A stretch of DNA of 64,000 nucleotides from positions 1-64,000 of the forward strand of contig NZ_JAMXWM010000010.1 of the NCBI RefSeq assembly GCF_024125445.1, written 5' to 3'. Both the position numbers and the translations under genes were made by a program. The notes under the pieces are model-generated. The model was given only the letters and a program-made list of their open reading frames with translations. It was not told the origin of the DNA and searched no databases. This stretch comes from Sporolactobacillus shoreicorticis (GTDB taxonomy: Bacteria; Bacillota; Bacilli; Bacillales; Sporolactobacillaceae). The number at the start of each line of letters is the position of its first letter. Position 1 is the stretch's first letter. Positions 15,209-26,926 of the stretch are shown piece by piece.

Positions 15209-16435
15209 ATGGATGTGCTTTTAAACTGTTGTGCGGGTTTGGATGTTCATCAAAAAGAAATCGTTGCCTGTGTGTTAACGGGCGAAAACAAGGTTCGGAA
15301 ACAGATTCGAACCTTTGGCACGACCACCAAGGAACTCCTTGCCCTTAGCGATTGGCTGCAGGAATCTCAGTGCACGCATGTCGCCATGGAAAGTACGGGC
15401 GTCTATTGGAAGCCGGTTCGGAATATTCTGGAGGGTTCATTCACCTTAATTCTTGCCAATGCGAAACGGATTAAGAATGTTCCCGGAAAAAAGACGGATA
15501 TGAGTGATGCCCAATGGATTGCGAAACTCTTGCGCAATGGACTGATTGAATCCAGCTTTGTTCCTCCGGAAGCGATCCGTAACTTGTGTGATCTGACTCG
15601 GTATCGGAGAAAACTGCTACAGATGGCAACAGAGCAGAAGAACCGCATTCATAACGTCTTGCAGGATGCCAATATTAAGTTGACGAGTTATATGAGCGAT
15701 GTCTTTGGTGTTTCCGGACGTGCCCTACTTGAGGCGATCATGAACGGGGAATCACTCACTTATGAACAGGTCCATGCTCGGGTAAAAACCAAACTAAGAG
15801 CGAAAGTGCCTCAACTTTTGGATGCCCTGAACGGGAAAATCCGACGGCATCATCGACAAATGATTCGTCGGCAGTATGATTTGCTTGTTGATTTAGAGAA
15901 CTATATTGAGGAACTGGAACAAGAAATCGATCAGCTGATGACGGACAAGCAAGAGGAAGCGAGTCTACTCAAAACGATTCCGGGGATTAATCAGGGTGCA
16001 ACGGCGGTCATCCTGGCGGAAATCGGAACCGATATGACTCAGTTTCCAAGCGATGCGCATCTATCCTCTTGGGGGGGACTGAGTCCGGGAAACAATGAGA
16101 GCGCCGGAAAGAAGCGATCATCAAAAACGACGAAAGGAAATAAAGGCTTGAAGTCCATCCTTTGTCAAGTCGCCTGGGGCGCTGTCCGGAGTAAAAACAC
16201 GCGCTTGTCGGCTTACTATTACCGGTTGGTCAAACGACGAGGGCCGAAAAAAGCGATCATGGCTTTAGCACATCTCATTTTGAAGATTATCTATCATGTC
16301 TTAAAGGAGAAGCGACCCTATAAAGAACTCGGTCCGGATTATCTGCTGAAGAGAAAGCAAAGCGCCAAGTACCATCAACGACAGCTGGAAAAACTACTCG
16401 GCTACGAAATAGAAATTCGCGAAAAAACGGCATGA
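15209..16435 (+). CDS. IS110-family transposase
   Basis: A 408-residue RNA-guided recombinase. The N-terminal DEDD RuvC-like domain starts CAGLDVHQKEIVACVL (first Asp), with MESTGVYWKP and KTDMSDAQWIAKLL carrying further acidic residues. The C-terminal Transposase_20 domain has KTIPGINQGATAVILAEIG and SSWGGLSPGNNESAGK, including the serine used in catalysis. All conserved blocks are present, so it may be active. The ATG follows GAGGGGATGATAAATC. The upstream noncoding region is its likely guide RNA source. Confidence 0.95.
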   Translation: MDVLLNCCAGLDVHQKEIVACVLTGENKVRKQIRTFGTTTKELLALSDWLQESQCTHVAMESTGVYWKPVRNILEGSFTLILANAKRIKNVPGKKTDMSDAQWIAKLLRNGLIESSFVPPEAIRNLCDLTRYRRKLLQMATEQKNRIHNVLQDANIKLTSYMSDVFGVSGRALLEAIMNGESLTYEQVHARVKTKLRAKVPQLLDALNGKIRRHHRQMIRRQYDLLVDLENYIEELEQEIDQLMTDKQEEASLLKTIPGINQGATAVILAEIGTDMTQFPSDAHLSSWGGLSPGNNESAGKKRSSKTTKGNKGLKSILCQVAWGAVRSKNTRLSAYYYRLVKRRGPKKAIMALAHLILKIIYHVLKEKRPYKELGPDYLLKRKQSAKYHQRQLEKLLGYEIEIREKTA

Positions 16436-16564
16436 ACTAAAAAAAATTCAGTTCACGCTCCTGGGGAGTAGTCTTTTTTTACTTTTTTTGAGCGTCATCA
16501 CATTTACGTACAAAAATTATCAAGTCAAGTGCCCCCCCTCCTCAAATGATTCCTGAATGATCTA

Positions 16565-16740
16565 TTAGTCTAGACCTTTGCGCGGATACCGATTAATAAA
16601 CTGTACCACCTGGTCAACCTGCGCCTGAGTAACTGTAGAGAAGCGCTTGTCCTTCGAAAAAGACTCGCATAAGAGACCGTTATGATCCCTATTCATGCCG
16701 CATTGCCACAAGAACGAGAAACAGAGATCCGCAAAATCTC
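16565..16740 (-). pseudogene. C-terminal remnant of an IS30-like transposase
   Basis: On the minus strand the frame reads ICFADLCFSFLWQCGMNRDH and then NGLL, a segment ending with INRYPRKGLD and a stop. This follows the end of IS30 transposases (YFADPYCSWQRGTNE, NGLLR, PRK). The N-terminal two thirds are missing and no start exists. A second minus-strand frame just upstream (about 16745-16840, reading WYDNMKIPNDSYAMELAQNK) belongs to something else that I do not recognise. Confidence 0.6.
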
Positions 16741-16847
16741 ACGAATAGTCCCCTTGCCCTTGTTTTGTGCTAACTCCATTGCATAGGAATCATTTGGGAT
16801 TTTCATGTTGTCGTACCATTTTACAATCTCTGCTCTAAAAACCTCAC

Positions 16848-17327
16848 TTACTTATGATACGGTTCTCCACGCATAATTTTAAATGCCCGATAAATCTGCT
16901 CAATCAGAATGAGGCGCATGAGCTGGTGCGGGAAGGTGAATTTGGAGAAAGAGAGCTGGAAATCGGCTCTGCTTAACACTTCATCACTCAGACCGTTCGA
17001 TCCGCCGATGATAAAGGCGAGGTCACTGTGACCGTAGATAGCGAGTTCCTGAATCTTTCCCGCAAAACCTTCAGAAGCCATTTGCTTTCCTTTGATGGCA
17101 AGCGCGAATACGTAGGCATTGTTTGGCAATTTTTTCAGCAACCGTTCACCTTCAGAACGTTTGACCTGCTCAATTTCTGCTATAGATAAATTCTCTGGTG
17201 CTTTTTCATCAGGCACCTCAATGAACGTGACGTTCGCATAAGGAATCATCCTTTTTGCATATTCCCCGATCCCCTGTTTAAAATAATTTTCTTTCAGTTT
17301 TCCCACGACTAAAATACTGATATTCAC
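16848..17327 (-). CDS. rlmH: 23S rRNA pseudouridine-1915 N3-methyltransferase
   Basis: SPOUT-fold enzyme that methylates pseudouridine 1915 in helix 69 of 23S rRNA, using S-adenosylmethionine on 70S ribosomes. Length 159 is exact for the family. The trefoil-knot signatures [33 protein letters not shown] and the C-terminal [14 protein letters not shown] are all present. The start is a GTG at 17327. This is yydA in Bacillus subtilis, where it also lies near the wal operon. A DnaA-box-rich gap lies directly upstream. Confidence 0.97.
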   Translation of the reverse strand: MNISILVVGKLKENYFKQGIGEYAKRMIPYANVTFIEVPDEKAPENLSIAEIEQVKRSEGERLLKKLPNNAYVFALAIKGKQMASEGFAGKIQELAIYGHSDLAFIIGGSNGLSDEVLSRADFQLSFSKFTFPHQLMRLILIEQIYRAFKIMRGEPYHK

Positions 17328-17351
17328 AACTTATCCCAACCTTATTAAGAG

Positions 17352-17778
17352 TTATACACAGAAGTTATGCACATATCCACAGGTGATTTCTATATTCTGT
17401 ATGGAATCATTCGTTTGCCACAAGATATACGCATTGAAAAATGTCGTATTCTGACGAATGTGGATAACTGTTTTCATTATAAGCACTCAGAATTTGTCGC
17501 AATTCGCTATTTATTCATTCTTCAAGTTTTGTATGTTCCATTGTGTTCTGCGTATACGAATAACTTCCGTATTACCAGGTTTTTCACTGTTTCCATTTTG
17601 CTTATGGCGATGATTTCCTTTTATTTTATCATAGTTGAATGTGGTGAATGTTCAGAGTTATGAACAGTTTTCCCTCAAATGTGGATAAGTTGTGGATATT
17701 TATTCGATGATGTGCACAAATTTGTCCACAGACTTGCTGATGGTTGTTCTCATTCTCCATCCACAAAAGTTATCCACC
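17352..17778. promoter_or_regulatory. DnaA-box cluster outside oriC
   Basis: The gap between htrA and rlmH contains two perfect DnaA boxes (TGTGGATAA at 17459-17467 and 17680-17688). Further one-mismatch boxes are at 17352, 17365, 17373, 17691, 17722 and 17770. The density matches that of the true origin 34 kb away. DnaA-box clusters outside oriC are known in Bacillus as regulators of initiation. The rest of the gap holds no gene. Confidence 0.65.
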
Positions 17779-17782
17779 TGTG

Positions 17783-17825
17783 AAAAAAAGCGAGCTCAAT
17801 AACCTTATTCCGGTCTTGAGCCCGC
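17783..17825 (-). terminator. terminator of the wal operon/htrA
   Basis: GCGAGCTCAA (17790-17799) pairs with TTGAGCCCGC (17816-17825); a run of seven T follows on the minus strand. It lies directly after the htrA stop. Confidence 0.85.
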
Positions 17826-17838
17826 CTTGCCTTATTTA

Positions 17839-19077
17839 TTACGAAAATGTCTTGCTTCCCAAGGTTAACTTGGAAGTGTGGACTTTACCCATTCGATAAT
17901 ATTTGATATTCACCGTTTGTCCCGCACGAAGCTCCGTATACATGTACGTGGAAAATTCAATGTAGCTTTTAATCTTATGTCCATTGATTTCCGTAATCAC
18001 GTCGCCCGCTTCGAGTCCGCTCTTGGCTGCAGGACTTGAACTTTGTACATCGGTAACAACCAGACCGGTCTTTACGTCGGACGGCAGCTGCAACTGCTTT
18101 GCTTCTTCATTCGGTACCATTGAAAGATCGACAATGCTGACACCAAGCATCGGCCGCTCAATCTTGCCCCCGGATTCAAGCTTGCTGATCACCGGTTTCG
18201 CGACATTAATCGGAATCGCGAATCCGATACCCTCAACACCTTCATTGGTATCGCTTCCTGTCGATGCGATCTTCGATGAGTTAATCCCAATCACCTGACC
18301 GGCTATGTTGACAAGAGCACCGCCACTATTACCTGGATTAATTGCGGCATCGGTCTGGAGAACCTGTGCCTCAATCGATGCGTTATTGCTTTCAACCGGA
18401 ATCGTACGGCTCGTCGAGCTGATAATCCCCTCGGTAACAGAGCCTGAAAATCCGAGCGGGTTGCCGATTGCGATTGCCGGCTCGCCTCGTTTCAGTTTAG
18501 ACGAATTGCCGAACTCAGCAACGGTTTTAACGTTTTTTACCGGAATTCTGAGCACCGCCAAATCATAGAGTGAATCTTTACCTAAAATCGTGGCATTTGT
18601 TTTCAAGCTATCGTTCAAGCGGACTTCCACTTTTTCCGCACCGGAGACCACATGGTTGTTCGTTACCACATAAGCATACTGATTATCTTTTTTATAAATA
18701 ATACCTGAGCCGATTCCTGATTCAGTATACTTGTTATCAAAGAAATTCGCCTTTTGCAGGTTGATAACGGCGACAACCGCCGGCGATACTTTGTCTACAG
18801 CCTCGGTAACCAATGAGGTAACATTAACGTTCATTTGCCGATTGAAAGTCGGATTGCTCACATTATTGGAATTCTGCGCGCCTGTCGATACCTGATAGGG
18901 AAAGACGCCAAGATCCGAAAGTATAGGAGCAAAGATCAACAGACAAACCATACCGACGACAGCCCCGATGAAACCCGAGAAGAACCATCCGCCACGCATG
19001 CGGGTTTCTCGTGTTTGGCGGGCATTGCCTTCGGATTCCGAATCGCTTCCTATGTGGTTGTCATCATAATACCCCAT
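17839..19077 (-). CDS. htrA: membrane-anchored HtrA-like serine protease
   Basis: Trypsin-like quality-control protease acting outside the membrane (YyxA/HtrC position in Bacillus). GGAGG sits 8 bases before the ATG at 19077, giving 412 residues. An acidic cytoplasmic N-terminus is followed by one membrane helix (about 32-56), then the protease domain with His in NNHVVSG, Asp in LYDLAVL and Ser in NPGNSGGAL, and one C-terminal PDZ domain (PMLGVSI, then SGLEAGDVITEING). It is the last gene of the walRK operon, 206 bases after walJ, ending at a clear terminator. Confidence 0.95.
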   Translation of the reverse strand: MGYYDDNHIGSDSESEGNARQTRETRMRGGWFFSGFIGAVVGMVCLLIFAPILSDLGVFPYQVSTGAQNSNNVSNPTFNRQMNVNVTSLVTEAVDKVSPAVVAVINLQKANFFDNKYTESGIGSGIIYKKDNQYAYVVTNNHVVSGAEKVEVRLNDSLKTNATILGKDSLYDLAVLRIPVKNVKTVAEFGNSSKLKRGEPAIAIGNPLGFSGSVTEGIISSTSRTIPVESNNASIEAQVLQTDAAINPGNSGGALVNIAGQVIGINSSKIASTGSDTNEGVEGIGFAIPINVAKPVISKLESGGKIERPMLGVSIVDLSMVPNEEAKQLQLPSDVKTGLVVTDVQSSSPAAKSGLEAGDVITEINGHKIKSYIEFSTYMYTELRAGQTVNIKYYRMGKVHTSKLTLGSKTFS

Positions 19078-19295
19078 ACACATTTCCTCCTCGCAATAGT
19101 TACAATGATACCGAGAACCAAAGAAACGGGCGGCCGCTTCAGCACGATCCGAAGTTCCAGTAGTCATAATGTTTTCTTTATGAATAATTTACCACCGATT
19201 TTCTTGCTTATGAAAATTATGTGACTATTTCTATATGCATCGCAAAATTGCCGTTGTTCTATGTAAAGAATAGCCACAAATTCCCTCAACTAAAC

Positions 19296-20090
19296 CTATA
19301 TTGCGGTTAATTCCGTTGCGTGATCGGGATTGGTATCACAGAGATTTACTTCCCTTCCTAATTCAATTCCCACACTTTCCAAACGCTGACCGACACTCAT
19401 TCGTGCCAATTCCTTCATATTGTTGTCCTTACTCAAATGGGCAAGATAAATTTTCTTTGTCCGATCTCCGAATACATCAGTCAGCGCCAACCCTGATTCT
19501 TCATTTGAAATATGACCGGTGTCACCCAAAATACGCCGCTTCACACTCCAAGGATAGCGCCCCATCATGAGCATGTCCGTATCATGGTTCGCTTCCATAA
19601 TATATGCATCTGAGTTATTGATTAATCCCTTAATATGCTCGGAAACATAACCGAGATCGGTCAAGAGAGCCAGCTGCTTTTCGTGATCATGGACAACATA
19701 AAACATCGGATCAGCCGCATCATGAGAAACGGAGAATGACTCAAGGACCAGGCCTCCAAATTCCTTCGTTGTATTCGGCGCAAATTCAAATTTCTGTTCG
19801 ATCGGTATTTCACCGATTCCGGTCGACATTGCCTGCCACGTTTTCTTGTTCGCATAGACCGGCGTATGGAAACGCCGTGCAAAGATCCCGAGTCCTTTGA
19901 TATGGTCACTATGCTCATGGGTAACCAGAATTCCATCAATATCTTCCGGCCGGCGTCCGATTTGTCCTAATAATTCAATCATTTTCTTGCCGCTTAATCC
20001 ACAGTCAATTAATAAATGTTGCTGCTCTGTTTCAATATAGAGCGAGTTCCCCGTACTGCCACTTGCAAGTACACTAAAATTAAACGCCAC
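19296..20090 (-). CDS. walJ: WalJ metallo-beta-lactamase-fold protein
   Basis: MBL-fold hydrolase, probably a DNA exonuclease; in Bacillus, WalJ (YycJ) links cell-wall signalling to DNA replication or mismatch repair. The metal site [11 protein letters not shown] and later His/Asp ligands ([18 protein letters not shown]) are intact. GGAGG lies 7 bases before a GTG at 20090, giving 264 residues, the same length as in Bacillus. It follows yycI by 34 bases in the wal operon. Confidence 0.95.
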   Translation of the reverse strand: MAFNFSVLASGSTGNSLYIETEQQHLLIDCGLSGKKMIELLGQIGRRPEDIDGILVTHEHSDHIKGLGIFARRFHTPVYANKKTWQAMSTGIGEIPIEQKFEFAPNTTKEFGGLVLESFSVSHDAADPMFYVVHDHEKQLALLTDLGYVSEHIKGLINNSDAYIMEANHDTDMLMMGRYPWSVKRRILGDTGHISNEESGLALTDVFGDRTKKIYLAHLSKDNNMKELARMSVGQRLESVGIELGREVNLCDTNPDHATELTAI

Positions 20091-20124
20091 TTCTACCCCT
20101 CCCAAGGGTGAAAAAAATCGATTT

Positions 20125-20943
20125 TTAATTAACCGATTGTACATTACCTGAGACTGCATTAACGAAGTAATCACTGGTATGATCGTTCGTATGAACCGTA
20201 ATATGCCATGCTGGAACGAAGATGAGCGGATCGGCACCGCCGTCGCCCACCGTATTTAAATAGCATAGTTCAATTGCTCTAATGCGCAAAGTTTTGTAGC
20301 CGACCAGATCAGTTCGGTCTGCCAAATACTTAATTGCCTGTTCAGCATTAATTAAATCTACATGATTTTTCTGATTCGAGCTTAATTTAAAATAGTTTTG
20401 ACGAAATCCGGTTACTTGATTGTCTTGAACGGTAAAATCAAGCATTTGCATTCGATTTCGTGTACTGACATACACCGGTCGATTGTGATAGGTCTGAACA
20501 AATTTCACAGTACTTTTATCTGCTCCAAACTCCCAAAATTTATAATCCTGACCTTGATAAACCATACTGAGCAGTGCTTTTTGTACATCTTCATTCTTCT
20601 CAATACGACCAAGTGTTTTGGGTTTTGAAAAGAGCCCCGTCAATTGCCGGCCGTCCTCTTCCAAAGTGATTTTTTGTTTTTCAGTATTGTCTTTACGATC
20701 CAATAACTGAACAAGTGCTTCTTTCTCCTGATTGAAATATATTCTTGTTCCGCGAAGGAACGTGATATCTTTAGGCAGAGACGGAATAACGGTCTCTACT
20801 TCGTAATTACTGTATTTCGATCCACTGTCTGAGACATCTTCTACACTTTCATCCTGCTGCCTCATGTACATCTCAAAGACAAGAAAAACATCAAGAAGAA
20901 GAAAACAAATAATGAAAATTGATTTTGTTCTGCTCCAATTCAT
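20125..20943 (-). CDS. yycI: WalK regulator YycI
   Basis: Membrane-anchored protein that forms a complex with YycH and restrains the WalK kinase. A single N-terminal helix (about residues 8-26, [15 protein letters not shown]) anchors an extracytoplasmic domain of the YycH/YycI fold (N-terminal repeat with [15 protein letters not shown]). Length 272 is usual. The start overlaps the yycH stop by 4 bases (ATGA), with GGAGG 7 bases upstream, indicating coupled translation. Confidence 0.93.
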   Translation of the reverse strand: MNWSRTKSIFIICFLLLDVFLVFEMYMRQQDESVEDVSDSGSKYSNYEVETVIPSLPKDITFLRGTRIYFNQEKEALVQLLDRKDNTEKQKITLEEDGRQLTGLFSKPKTLGRIEKNEDVQKALLSMVYQGQDYKFWEFGADKSTVKFVQTYHNRPVYVSTRNRMQMLDFTVQDNQVTGFRQNYFKLSSNQKNHVDLINAEQAIKYLADRTDLVGYKTLRIRAIELCYLNTVGDGGADPLIFVPAWHITVHTNDHTSDYFVNAVSGNVQSVN

Positions 20944-22256
20944 GATGGATCCTCCTTCCCGTTAATGCCATGGGCAGGCATGAGCGCATCGGATGCTGAA
21001 TACCAGCGACCGCCAATTTTATAAAACCAATCCGGCGTCGCTACAATGGATTGATCTGAACCTGAAGCAGGATTTTTCAATTCATAACCAATAGCCAGAT
21101 CCTCGATCGACTTCACATGCACATTGGCTTGGCTCAATTGATCAAGTATTTCTTTACCCGAGTCAAGTGTCATGCTTCCCTGACTGTCAACCGGATTCAA
21201 ATCAAAAAGCGTGCCTTTATAGTTGCTCAACTCACCACTTCGCCAAGTAAGTTCGATCATACTTAAATACCAATTGGGATACGTTTCCGTATTGAATACC
21301 ATATAGTCACCTATGGTCATACGAAAGCTGACCGTTCCGTCCCCGCGATAATTTTTCAATGAAATGCCTTGATAAATATAATCATCTGTCCATAATTTGA
21401 CGCTGTTCACCCAATCAAAGCTGCCGAGTATCGGATCCTGTTTTTGTTCCGATGTACTCGTAATGCCCGGATTTACAAATTGAATGATATTATTTGTACG
21501 TTCCATTTGCCGCTCGCTGTCAGTGTATTCTGTTTTTCCTTTCGCAGCAAATACATTATCGGGATCAGTAAAAAGAATTGGTATGAATTTTTCCAATGAA
21601 AGCCGCTCATAATAACTGACTTCTGAATCAACTTTTGTTTTTTCTTGCGGCAAGTAGACGATTTTTCCTTTCAAAGTCAGGCGCTCATAAGGGCGAAGAT
21701 CCGCATCGCCATACAAAGCTTTCAAACTGTTGATATTCAAATGATCAACAGTTGTATAGAATTTGTTTCTTTCATTTTGAGAAGAGAAAATTGCCGTAAC
21801 ATTTCGCCCGTTTGAAGAACTGAACACGTCGATACGATCTACAAGCATGTGATTGGTACTCAGCGATTTGCTGTTGTCAAATTGAAACACCTTGCTCAAT
21901 GCGTCAAAAGTGAGCGGCGCCGGAAAAACAAGCTCATAATGCGTGTTTTCGCTGTCATCTTTGTCAGAGTTGCTACTTGATTGTTCACTAAAAACGCATT
22001 GACGAAGCAATGTATATACCTTTTGTATCTGTCTGTTGCCGTTTTGCCCGAACGCTCCATTCTTATTGCGTTCCAGCATTAAATTAGGCCGAATTACTTC
22101 AGGTATTTTTTGCTCTTTTGCGATGGCAACCTGCTTCGTTGAATTCGGATTATAATTCTGGAAGTCCGATTTATAGAACAGTATATTGAAGGTCATGGCG
22201 ACGCTCGCAAGTACGAGCACCCCCAGCAATACGGACTTGAATACTTCACGATGCAT
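20940..22256 (-). CDS. yycH: WalK regulator YycH
   Basis: Partner of YycI; its extracytoplasmic domain and membrane helix interact with WalK. I start at ATG 22256, which follows the walK stop TAA by one base, giving 438 residues (MHREVFKSVLLGVLVLASVAM). The frame is open further upstream inside walK, but those codons overlap the kinase end. One N-terminal helix (about 5-24) is followed by a long exterior domain. The close spacing shows translational coupling within the operon. Confidence 0.93.
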   Translation of the reverse strand: MHREVFKSVLLGVLVLASVAMTFNILFYKSDFQNYNPNSTKQVAIAKEQKIPEVIRPNLMLERNKNGAFGQNGNRQIQKVYTLLRQCVFSEQSSSNSDKDDSENTHYELVFPAPLTFDALSKVFQFDNSKSLSTNHMLVDRIDVFSSSNGRNVTAIFSSQNERNKFYTTVDHLNINSLKALYGDADLRPYERLTLKGKIVYLPQEKTKVDSEVSYYERLSLEKFIPILFTDPDNVFAAKGKTEYTDSERQMERTNNIIQFVNPGITSTSEQKQDPILGSFDWVNSVKLWTDDYIYQGISLKNYRGDGTVSFRMTIGDYMVFNTETYPNWYLSMIELTWRSGELSNYKGTLFDLNPVDSQGSMTLDSGKEILDQLSQANVHVKSIEDLAIGYELKNPASGSDQSIVATPDWFYKIGGRWYSASDALMPAHGINGKEDPS

Positions 22257-22257
22257 C

Positions 22258-24064
<1,807 letters not shown>

Positions 24065-24072
<8 letters not shown>

Positions 24073-24784
24073 CACTAGACTCCTGATTAGGTTCTTTTAA
24101 GTAGTAGCCGACACCTCGCCGCGTAATAATCCAAGCTGGCCGGCTTGGATTATCCTCAATTTTCTCACGCAGCCGGCGCACCGTGACATCCACGGTCCGT
24201 ACATCACCAAAATAGTCGTAGCCCCACACCGTCTGCAGCAAGTTCTCTCGGGTCATTACTTGTCCAATATGATCGGCAAGATAATGAAGAAGTTCAAATT
24301 CACGATGCGTCAGTTCAACCATTTTTCCACGTTTTGTGACCACATAAGCATCAAGGTGAATCACCAAATCACCGATTTCAATATTGTTCTCCTGTTTCTT
24401 CTCTTCTTCCGCGCCCTCTTGCCTGTGCCGCCTTAAATTAGCCTTTACGCGTGCGATCAATTCACGATTGCTGAACGGTTTCGTGACATAATCATCAGCA
24501 CCCATTTCAAGACCAAGCACCTTATCAATTTCCGAATCTTTGGCCGTCAACATAATAATCGGCATGTTATGTGTTTTTCGTACTTCACGACATACTTCCA
24601 TGCCGTCTTTGATCGGTAACATAACATCAAGCAGAATCATATCCGGATTTTCTTCTTCAACCTTTAGAAGAGCTTCCTCACCATCATAAGCGCATACGAC
24701 TTCATAGCCCTCTTTTTCTAGATTAAACTGTACTATATCCGCAATTGGCTGTTCATCATCGACAACTAGAATTTTATTCTCCAA
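24065..24784 (-). CDS. walR: response regulator WalR
   Basis: OmpR/PhoB-type regulator of autolysins and wall metabolism. The receiver domain has acidic residues in VVDDEQP, phospho-acceptor Asp53 (LLDVMLP), Thr in MLTAKDS and Lys in YVTKPFSN. The winged-helix domain holds [10 protein letters not shown] and [19 protein letters not shown]. 239 residues. Start is a TTG behind AGGGGG. It is the first gene of the walR-walK-yycH-yycI-walJ-htrA operon. Confidence 0.97.
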
Positions 24785-25016
24785 TTTGTGCAGCCCCCTT
24801 GTTAATCTCTTGTGATTTATTTCCCATGCAATATTTTCTTTATTTCATTTTGCCATCGTGTAAGTGGTATGAGAATAACGACAAGCTGCATTCGCCATTT
24901 CTTAACCATTCCCAGATCGAAGTATGACCTTCCGAATTCACTCGTTTTTATTGACCGTTTCTTTTTTATTTTAACATAATCACGATCTCGATGTCATAAT
25001 GACGGAAGAACAGAAA

Positions 25017-25043
25017 AAAGTCTCTGACTGAACCCAGAGACTT
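25017..25043 (-). terminator. terminator after tRNA cluster
   Basis: AAGTCTCTG / CAGAGACTT (25018-25026, 25035-25043), with a T-run on the minus strand, ends the tRNA transcript before the walR promoter region. Confidence 0.85.
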
Positions 25044-25103
25044 TCTTCTACATTAAGTATTTTTTTCTATTAAGAGCGTTTTTCGCTTATGTTTGGCAAA
25101 ACA

Positions 25104-25176
<73 letters not shown>

Positions 25177-25183
25177 ATAATAA

Positions 25184-25259
25184 TGGCGGATCCGAGCGGA
25201 TTTGAACCGCCGATCTCCTGCGTGACAGGCAGGCATGTTAACCCCTACACCACGGATCC
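25184..25259 (-). tRNA. tRNA-Asp (GTC)
   Basis: Acceptor GGATCCG/CGGATCC, anticodon loop CTGTCAC, T-loop GGTTCAAATCC, CCA encoded. Second gene of the cluster, 7 bases from tRNA-Phe. Confidence 0.97.
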
Positions 25260-25262
25260 ATT

Positions 25263-25339
<77 letters not shown>

Positions 25340-25429
25340 ATATTGTTAAAAAGAAAAGCATGTCTTTTTGCGGCACAAGAAATATTCTACCACCGTTATT
25401 ACGTAATTGCAACTTTTTTATAAAATAAA

Positions 25430-25475
25430 AATGCCACGGTCTCTTTAGAGGAGGCCATGACATTATCTTTTGTTC
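25430..25475 (-). terminator. purA terminator, imperfect hairpin
   Basis: GCCACGGTCTCT...AGAGGAGGCCATGAC forms an imperfect stem with mismatches, followed on the minus strand by ATTTTTATTTT. It lies just after purA and before the tRNA cluster. Confidence 0.6.
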
Positions 25476-25489
25476 ACTTCATTCTCATA

Positions 25490-26776
25490 TTAGCGAAAGG
25501 GATTGCGCACTTCAATGGTTTGAGTGCGGTCCGGACCAACAGAGAACAGTGACAGACCGACCTGAGTCAGCTGTGCAATCCGTTCAATATAGTGACGAGC
25601 ATTCGGAGGAAGATCAGACAGAGATGCTGCTCCGGTAATGTCTTCTTTCCAGCCGGGCATTTCTTCGTAAATCGGTTCGCATTCGGCAAGAACATTCAAG
25701 CTGGCCGGGAATTCTTCAATCAGTTTTCCTTTATATTTATAAGCCTTGCAAATTTTTACCGTTTCAAGTCCTGTGAGGACATCCACACAATTCAGTGAAA
25801 GATCTGTTAGACCGCTGACACGACGTGAATGGCGAACAACGACGCTGTCAAACCAGCCGACACGGCGCGCGCGTCCGGTTACTGTTCCATATTCATGACC
25901 GACCTCGCGAATCTGGTCACCGATTGCATCAGTAAGTTCTGTCGGGAACGGACCGTCGCCGACACGAGTCGTGTATGCCTTCGCACAACCGACAACATGA
26001 TTAATTTTCGTTGGTCCGACACCCGCGCCAATCGTCACACCTCCGGCAACCGGGTTGGACGATGTTACAAACGGATAGGTTCCCTGATCGATATCCAGCA
26101 TGCAGCCTTGAGCACCTTCAAACAGAACTCGCTTACCTGCATCAAGTGCATCATTCAGTACGACTGAAGTATCGCACACAAGCGGCCTCAAACGCTCTCC
26201 ATAGCCAAGATACTCCTCATAAATATCATCAATATCAAAGCCTTGTGTATCATAAAACTTCTCAAGAAGCCGATTCTTTTCTTTTAGATTTTTTTCCAGC
26301 TTCGTACGGAAGGTTTCCGGTTCCAGAAGATCCGCCATCCGAATACCGACGCGTGCCGCTTTATCCATATATGCGGGACCAATGCCCTTCTGTGTTGTGC
26401 CGATCTTGGATGTGCCTTTATTTTCTTCTTCAAGCATATCTAATTTCAGATGATAAGGGAGGATCACATGAGCCCGGTTGCTGATGCGCAGATTACCCGT
26501 ACTCACACCGCTCTCCTTCATGTAGTCCAGTTCTCTGCACAAGGACTTAGGATTGATAACCATTCCGTTCCCAAGGACACAGATCTTTTCTTTGTAAAGA
26601 ATTCCTGATGGCATTAATCGTAATTTGTATGTCTTGCCGTTCCAGACGATTGTATGCCCGGCATTATCCCCGCCTTGATAACGTGAAACCACTTCCGAGT
26701 TCTCCGAAAGGTAGTCGGTAATCTTTCCTTTCCCTTCATCGCCCCACTGTGCGCCAACAACAACAACAGAAGACAT
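25490..26776 (-). CDS. purA: adenylosuccinate synthetase
   Basis: Joins IMP and aspartate with GTP to give adenylosuccinate, the committed step to AMP. 428 residues with the GTP-binding loop GDEGKGK near the start, catalytic Asp13/His41 (NAGHTIVW), IMP-binding [10 protein letters not shown] and GARRVGWFD, and a C-terminal VGPDRTQTI. All family blocks are complete. It stands as its own unit between dnaB and the tRNAs. Paired CGAAC boxes upstream suggest control by the purine repressor PurR. guaB at the right end handles the GMP branch from the same IMP pool. Confidence 0.98.
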   Translation of the reverse strand: MSSVVVVGAQWGDEGKGKITDYLSENSEVVSRYQGGDNAGHTIVWNGKTYKLRLMPSGILYKEKICVLGNGMVINPKSLCRELDYMKESGVSTGNLRISNRAHVILPYHLKLDMLEEENKGTSKIGTTQKGIGPAYMDKAARVGIRMADLLEPETFRTKLEKNLKEKNRLLEKFYDTQGFDIDDIYEEYLGYGERLRPLVCDTSVVLNDALDAGKRVLFEGAQGCMLDIDQGTYPFVTSSNPVAGGVTIGAGVGPTKINHVVGCAKAYTTRVGDGPFPTELTDAIGDQIREVGHEYGTVTGRARRVGWFDSVVVRHSRRVSGLTDLSLNCVDVLTGLETVKICKAYKYKGKLIEEFPASLNVLAECEPIYEEMPGWKEDITGAASLSDLPPNARHYIERIAQLTQVGLSLFSVGPDRTQTIEVRNPFR

Positions 26777-26865
26777 TCATTTAGCCCCCAACTTCTACAA
26801 AATAATATTTTAGTTCACTAAAGCCACTGTTAAGTCTAACAGGAATCGGTTTTAAAAGTCAATGA

Positions 26866-26907
26866 GGAAACGAACGTTTTGAACTTTGTTTCATAAATTG
26901 TTCGGGT
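26866..26907 (-). promoter_or_regulatory. possible PurR operator before purA
   Basis: Two PurBox-like sequences face each other: AAACGAACGTTT (plus strand, near 26868-26879) and ACCCGAACAATTT (minus strand, near 26895-26907), separated by about 15 bases. Bacillus PurR binds oppositely oriented CCGAACWWT boxes 16-17 bases apart, and purA is a known target there. Confidence 0.55.
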
Positions 26908-26926
26908 TATAATCGATTAAAAACTA

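Larger units (their letters stand above)
14930..16520 (+). mobile_element. IS110-family insertion sequence
   Basis: An intact IS110-family transposase is flanked by about 270 noncoding bases on the left and about 100 on the right. No terminal inverted repeats are evident, as expected for the family, so the ends are approximate. The right flank holds a hairpin (CGCTC...GAGCG) with T-runs at about 16455-16495. The element separates the HEPN operon from an IS30-like remnant. Confidence 0.7.
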
